A stretch of DNA of 17,168 bases. Origin: DATIJJ01 sp039936115. GTDB lineage: Bacteria; Pseudomonadota; Gammaproteobacteria; DSM-16500. Under the pieces are notes generated by a model. The model was not told the origin of the DNA and ran no database searches. It saw nothing but the letters and a program-made list of their open reading frames with translations. Of this stretch, positions 14,996-17,168 are shown in pieces. The position numbers were made by a program, and so were the translations under genes. Numbering within the stretch: the first letter of the stretch is position 1; each line of letters starts with the position of its first letter. The stretch covers positions 1-17,168 of the forward strand of contig JBDTIZ010000267.1 of the NCBI GenBank assembly GCA_039936115.1. Reading direction: 5' to 3'.

Positions 14996-15832
14996 ATGCA
15001 CACCAGCACCATCGCAATCCTAGGCGCCGGAAATATGGGCGCAAGTTTATTAGGCGGTTTAATCGCCACCGGTTTAAAACCCGAAAAAATCTGGATCGCA
15101 GATCCCGATGCCCAAAAATTATCTGTGCTCAAAAAACAATTTAACATCCACGTCACTGAAAATAATCAAGAAGCCGTTGAAGTGGCCGACGTCGTGATAT
15201 TTGCAATTAAACCTCAAGTGATGGCGCATGTCGTACAATCCTTATCGCGACTTATTCAAACACGAAAGCCTTTAGTTATTTCAATCGCGGCGGGTATTCG
15301 TGAAAAAAACTTCCAAACCTGGTTAGGTGGAAATATAGCAATCGTCCGTTGCATGCCAAACACACCCGCGTTAATTCGCTGCGGTGTGACTGCATTGTTT
15401 GCTAATGAATTTGTAAGCGCGGCACAACGCGAATTAGCTGAATCCATTTTAAGTGCTGTTAGCACGCTGGTTTGGTTAGAGGATGAAAATCAAATGGATG
15501 CGGTCACCGCATTGTCAGGCTCGGGTCCCGCCTATTTCTTTTTAGTCATTGAAGCCTTGCAACACGCAGGCGAAAAATTAGGCTTATCCGCCGACATGTC
15601 TAAACAGCTCACGCTGCAAACCGCTTACGGTGCAGCGCGCATGGCATTAGAAATCGACATGCCTATCGAAAAATTACGCCAAAATGTCACATCGCCTGGC
15701 GGTACAACAGAAGCCGCTTTACTGATTCTCGAAAAAGGCAATCTACGCGAGCTATTTGCCAGTGCTATACTCGCCGCTAAATCCCGTTCCGAACAACTTG
15801 CAGAAACGTTTAGTCAAGAGGCCGCGTCATGA
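14996..15832 (+). CDS. proC: Pyrroline-5-carboxylate reductase
   Basis: This 278-residue cytoplasmic enzyme reduces pyrroline-5-carboxylate to proline using NAD(P)H, the last step of proline synthesis. The N-terminal Rossmann fold begins with IAILGAGNMGASL (GxGxxG-type loop, residues 10-15). IFAIKPQ and CMPNTPALIRCG are typical of the family. The C-terminal dimer and active-site helices carry ALSGSGPAYFFLVIEAL, TAYGAARMA, and the signature VTSPGGTTEAAL. The length is normal. AAGGA at 14986-14990 lies five bases before ATG. The stop overlaps the yggT start (ATGA). Confidence 0.97.
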   Translation: MHTSTIAILGAGNMGASLLGGLIATGLKPEKIWIADPDAQKLSVLKKQFNIHVTENNQEAVEVADVVIFAIKPQVMAHVVQSLSRLIQTRKPLVISIAAGIREKNFQTWLGGNIAIVRCMPNTPALIRCGVTALFANEFVSAAQRELAESILSAVSTLVWLEDENQMDAVTALSGSGPAYFFLVIEALQHAGEKLGLSADMSKQLTLQTAYGAARMALEIDMPIEKLRQNVTSPGGTTEAALLILEKGNLRELFASAILAAKSRSEQLAETFSQEAAS

Positions 15833-16362
15833 CAGATACATTGGATAATGCTGGTATATTTTTAATTAGTACGTTATTTAATTTATATCTTTTTGTGTTG
15901 GTTGTGCGTTTGATTTTAGCATTTGCGCAGGCAAATTATTTTAATCCACTCACCCAATTGATCATCAAATTAACTCAACCTTTAGTCGCGCCTTTACGTC
16001 GAATATTTCCAACTTATCGCGGCATTGAGTATGCAACGCTTGTTTTGATTTTATTTTTTGAATTGCTAAAAATTATTTTGCTCTCTGCGATAACCATAGG
16101 TTTGCCGAACATCGTTGAATTATTTGTTTTTACTGTTGCCGATTCGCTCAAATTAATTTTGAATACTTTTTTCTATGCTATATTATTACGCGCTATTTTA
16201 AGTTGGTTTCAGCCCGGATTTTCTCCAGCCGGTCAGTTGCTTGAGCAAATTTCTTCGCCCATTATGCGGCCTTTGCAGAGAATGATTCCTCCTATTAATG
16301 GCATTGATATCACCCCAATCCCTGCACTTATTATCCTGCAATTATTGGTGATTTTGCTTTAA
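15829..16362 (+). CDS. yggT: YggT-family integral membrane protein
   Basis: A 177-residue inner-membrane protein with two YGGT repeats. The first repeat (about 13-75) has a long hydrophobic helix (FLISTLFNLYLFVLVVRLIL) followed by NPLTQLIIKLTQPLVAPLRRIFP. The second (about 100-165) repeats the pattern as ILLRAILSWFQPG, then ISSPIMRPLQRMIPPINGIDITP, and a final hydrophobic helix. It overlaps proC by four bases (ATGA), so it is translationally coupled. The family is linked to osmotic shock tolerance and to cell-shape or division factors in some bacteria; its exact activity is unsettled. Confidence 0.93.
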   Translation: MTDTLDNAGIFLISTLFNLYLFVLVVRLILAFAQANYFNPLTQLIIKLTQPLVAPLRRIFPTYRGIEYATLVLILFFELLKIILLSAITIGLPNIVELFVFTVADSLKLILNTFFYAILLRAILSWFQPGFSPAGQLLEQISSPIMRPLQRMIPPINGIDITPIPALIILQLLVILL

Positions 16363-16409
16363 AAAATACGATTCGCCAAAAAAGTTTGGCATCATCGTGG
16401 AGTTTATGA

Positions 16410-17012
16410 ATGAAAAATAAAATTATTTTTGCCAGCAGCAATTCAGGAAAAATTTCTGAACTGCAAGCGCTGCTCGATTTAGCCAATGTTGAATTGATTC
16501 CGCAAGCCAAATTTGGAATTTCAGATGCCGATGAAACAGGACTGACTTTTGTAGAAAATGCTTTATTAAAAGCGCGTAATGCCTGTGAACAAAGTGGCAA
16601 GCCCTCCATCGCCGATGACTCGGGTTTGGTTGTGCGTGCATTGGATGGTGCGCCCGGTATTTATTCAGCGCGTTATGCGGGTAAGCGCGCGAATGATCAA
16701 GCCAACATTGAAAAATTATTGATGGAACTTGAAAATACCTCAGCAGAAAACCGTCAAGCGCACTTCCATTGCACGCTGGTTTATCTTGAACATGCAGAAG
16801 ATCCAGCGCCAATTATCTGTGAAGGCATTTGGCATGGATTCATTTTAAATTCGCCTACGGGTGAAAATGGATTTGGTTATGATCCAGTGTTTTATGACAC
16901 GCATGAAAAATGTAGTGCCGCGGAAATGCCATTAGAGAGAAAAAATAAAATCAGTCACCGTGGGCAGGCTTTGAGGGCATTTATTGAAAGGTTTAAAGAA
17001 TTGGTTGTGTAG
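16410..17012 (+). CDS. rdgB: RdgB/HAM1 non-canonical purine NTP pyrophosphatase
   Basis: This 200-residue enzyme hydrolyses dITP, ITP and XTP to monophosphates and so cleans the nucleotide pool. SSNSGKISEL (9-18) binds phosphate, and FVENALLKARNA is the conserved ENA segment. The catalytic aspartate lies in IADDSGLVV (67-75, D70). APGIYSARYAG, SPTGENGFGYDPVF and the C-terminal SHRGQALRAF are all present at the usual length. The frame is that of the ATG at 16410, preceded by GGAG (16399-16402). The ATG at 16406 is out of frame. It follows yggT by 47 bp and is probably in the same transcript. Confidence 0.97.
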   Translation: MKNKIIFASSNSGKISELQALLDLANVELIPQAKFGISDADETGLTFVENALLKARNACEQSGKPSIADDSGLVVRALDGAPGIYSARYAGKRANDQANIEKLLMELENTSAENRQAHFHCTLVYLEHAEDPAPIICEGIWHGFILNSPTGENGFGYDPVFYDTHEKCSAAEMPLERKNKISHRGQALRAFIERFKELVV

Positions 17013-17043
17013 GGCTCACATTGTCACCTCGCACTTTAAGCCA

Positions 17044-17168
17044 CCCACTGTCACCCCGCACTTGTTGCGGGGTCTGGGCTTTAAATAAGAAAAGATACAT
17101 TTTATTATTTAATGACTTTTTTATGTTTTTGATTCCAGACCCCGCAACAAGTGCGGGGTGACAGTGGG
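17044..17168. mobile_element. MITE-like element, copy 2 (may run past the window end)
   Basis: The same family as 12957-13067, better preserved. The terminal inverted repeat here is 34 bp (17044-17077 with 17135-17168), beginning CCCACTGTCACCCCGC, and the right end coincides with the last base, so it could be longer. The core shares ATACATTTTATT and AATGACTTTTTTATG with copy 1. A detached GTCACCTCGCACTT (17023-17036) precedes it, as with copy 1. Confidence 0.88.

Overview
The window looks like a chromosomal segment of an AT-rich gammaproteobacterium (GC around 40% by eye). The conserved block yggS ... proC-yggT-rdgB has gammaproteobacterial gene order. The mix of two-partner secretion genes, ATP-type PEP carboxykinase, a secreted DUF4015 protein and many small palindromic repeats would fit a Legionellales/Coxiellaceae-like lineage. 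That lineage call is an inference and is not proven by the sequence. No rRNA, tRNA, transposase, integrase or CRISPR array was seen.

Left part (1-9054) is a surface and signalling region. It opens inside the C-terminal half of a large repetitive exoprotein (TpsA-like, 83-residue YDG-type repeats and a terminal MBG-type domain). Its two-partner-secretion outer-membrane transporter (TpsB) follows 48 bp downstream. A second, paralogous TpsB lies convergently on the minus strand with no exoprotein partner in view. Divergent from it is a CHASE2-domain class III adenylate cyclase with its catalytic residues present. Convergent with the cyclase is a secreted FecR-domain protein. These genes plausibly form one module: exported adhesin, outer-membrane pores, a periplasm-sensing cyclase and a periplasmic FecR protein.

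Middle part (9055-12883) is metabolic. pyrE and pyrF overlap by one base and both resemble the two halves of eukaryotic UMP synthase, in the same order. A small SseB-like gene on the minus strand follows. Divergent from it is pckA, the gluconeogenic ATP-dependent PEP carboxykinase.

Right part (12884-17168) carries yggS (PLP homeostasis), a secreted DUF4015 glycoside-hydrolase-like protein, proC (proline synthesis), yggT (membrane protein) and rdgB (non-canonical nucleotide pyrophosphatase). proC and yggT overlap by four bases and rdgB follows closely.

Most intergenic gaps contain a different small palindromic element: a perfect 46-bp inverted repeat (3714-3862), a GTCATTCC hairpin (8202-8227), a CT-rich palindrome (9142-9240) with a relict copy (10699-10747), a 111-125-bp MITE-like element present twice (12957-13067 and 17044-17168), and a perfect 34-bp inverted repeat (14862-14966). 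This dense and diverse repeat load, together with the secretion/FecR/CHASE2 module and the split eukaryote-like UMP synthase, is the most notable content.
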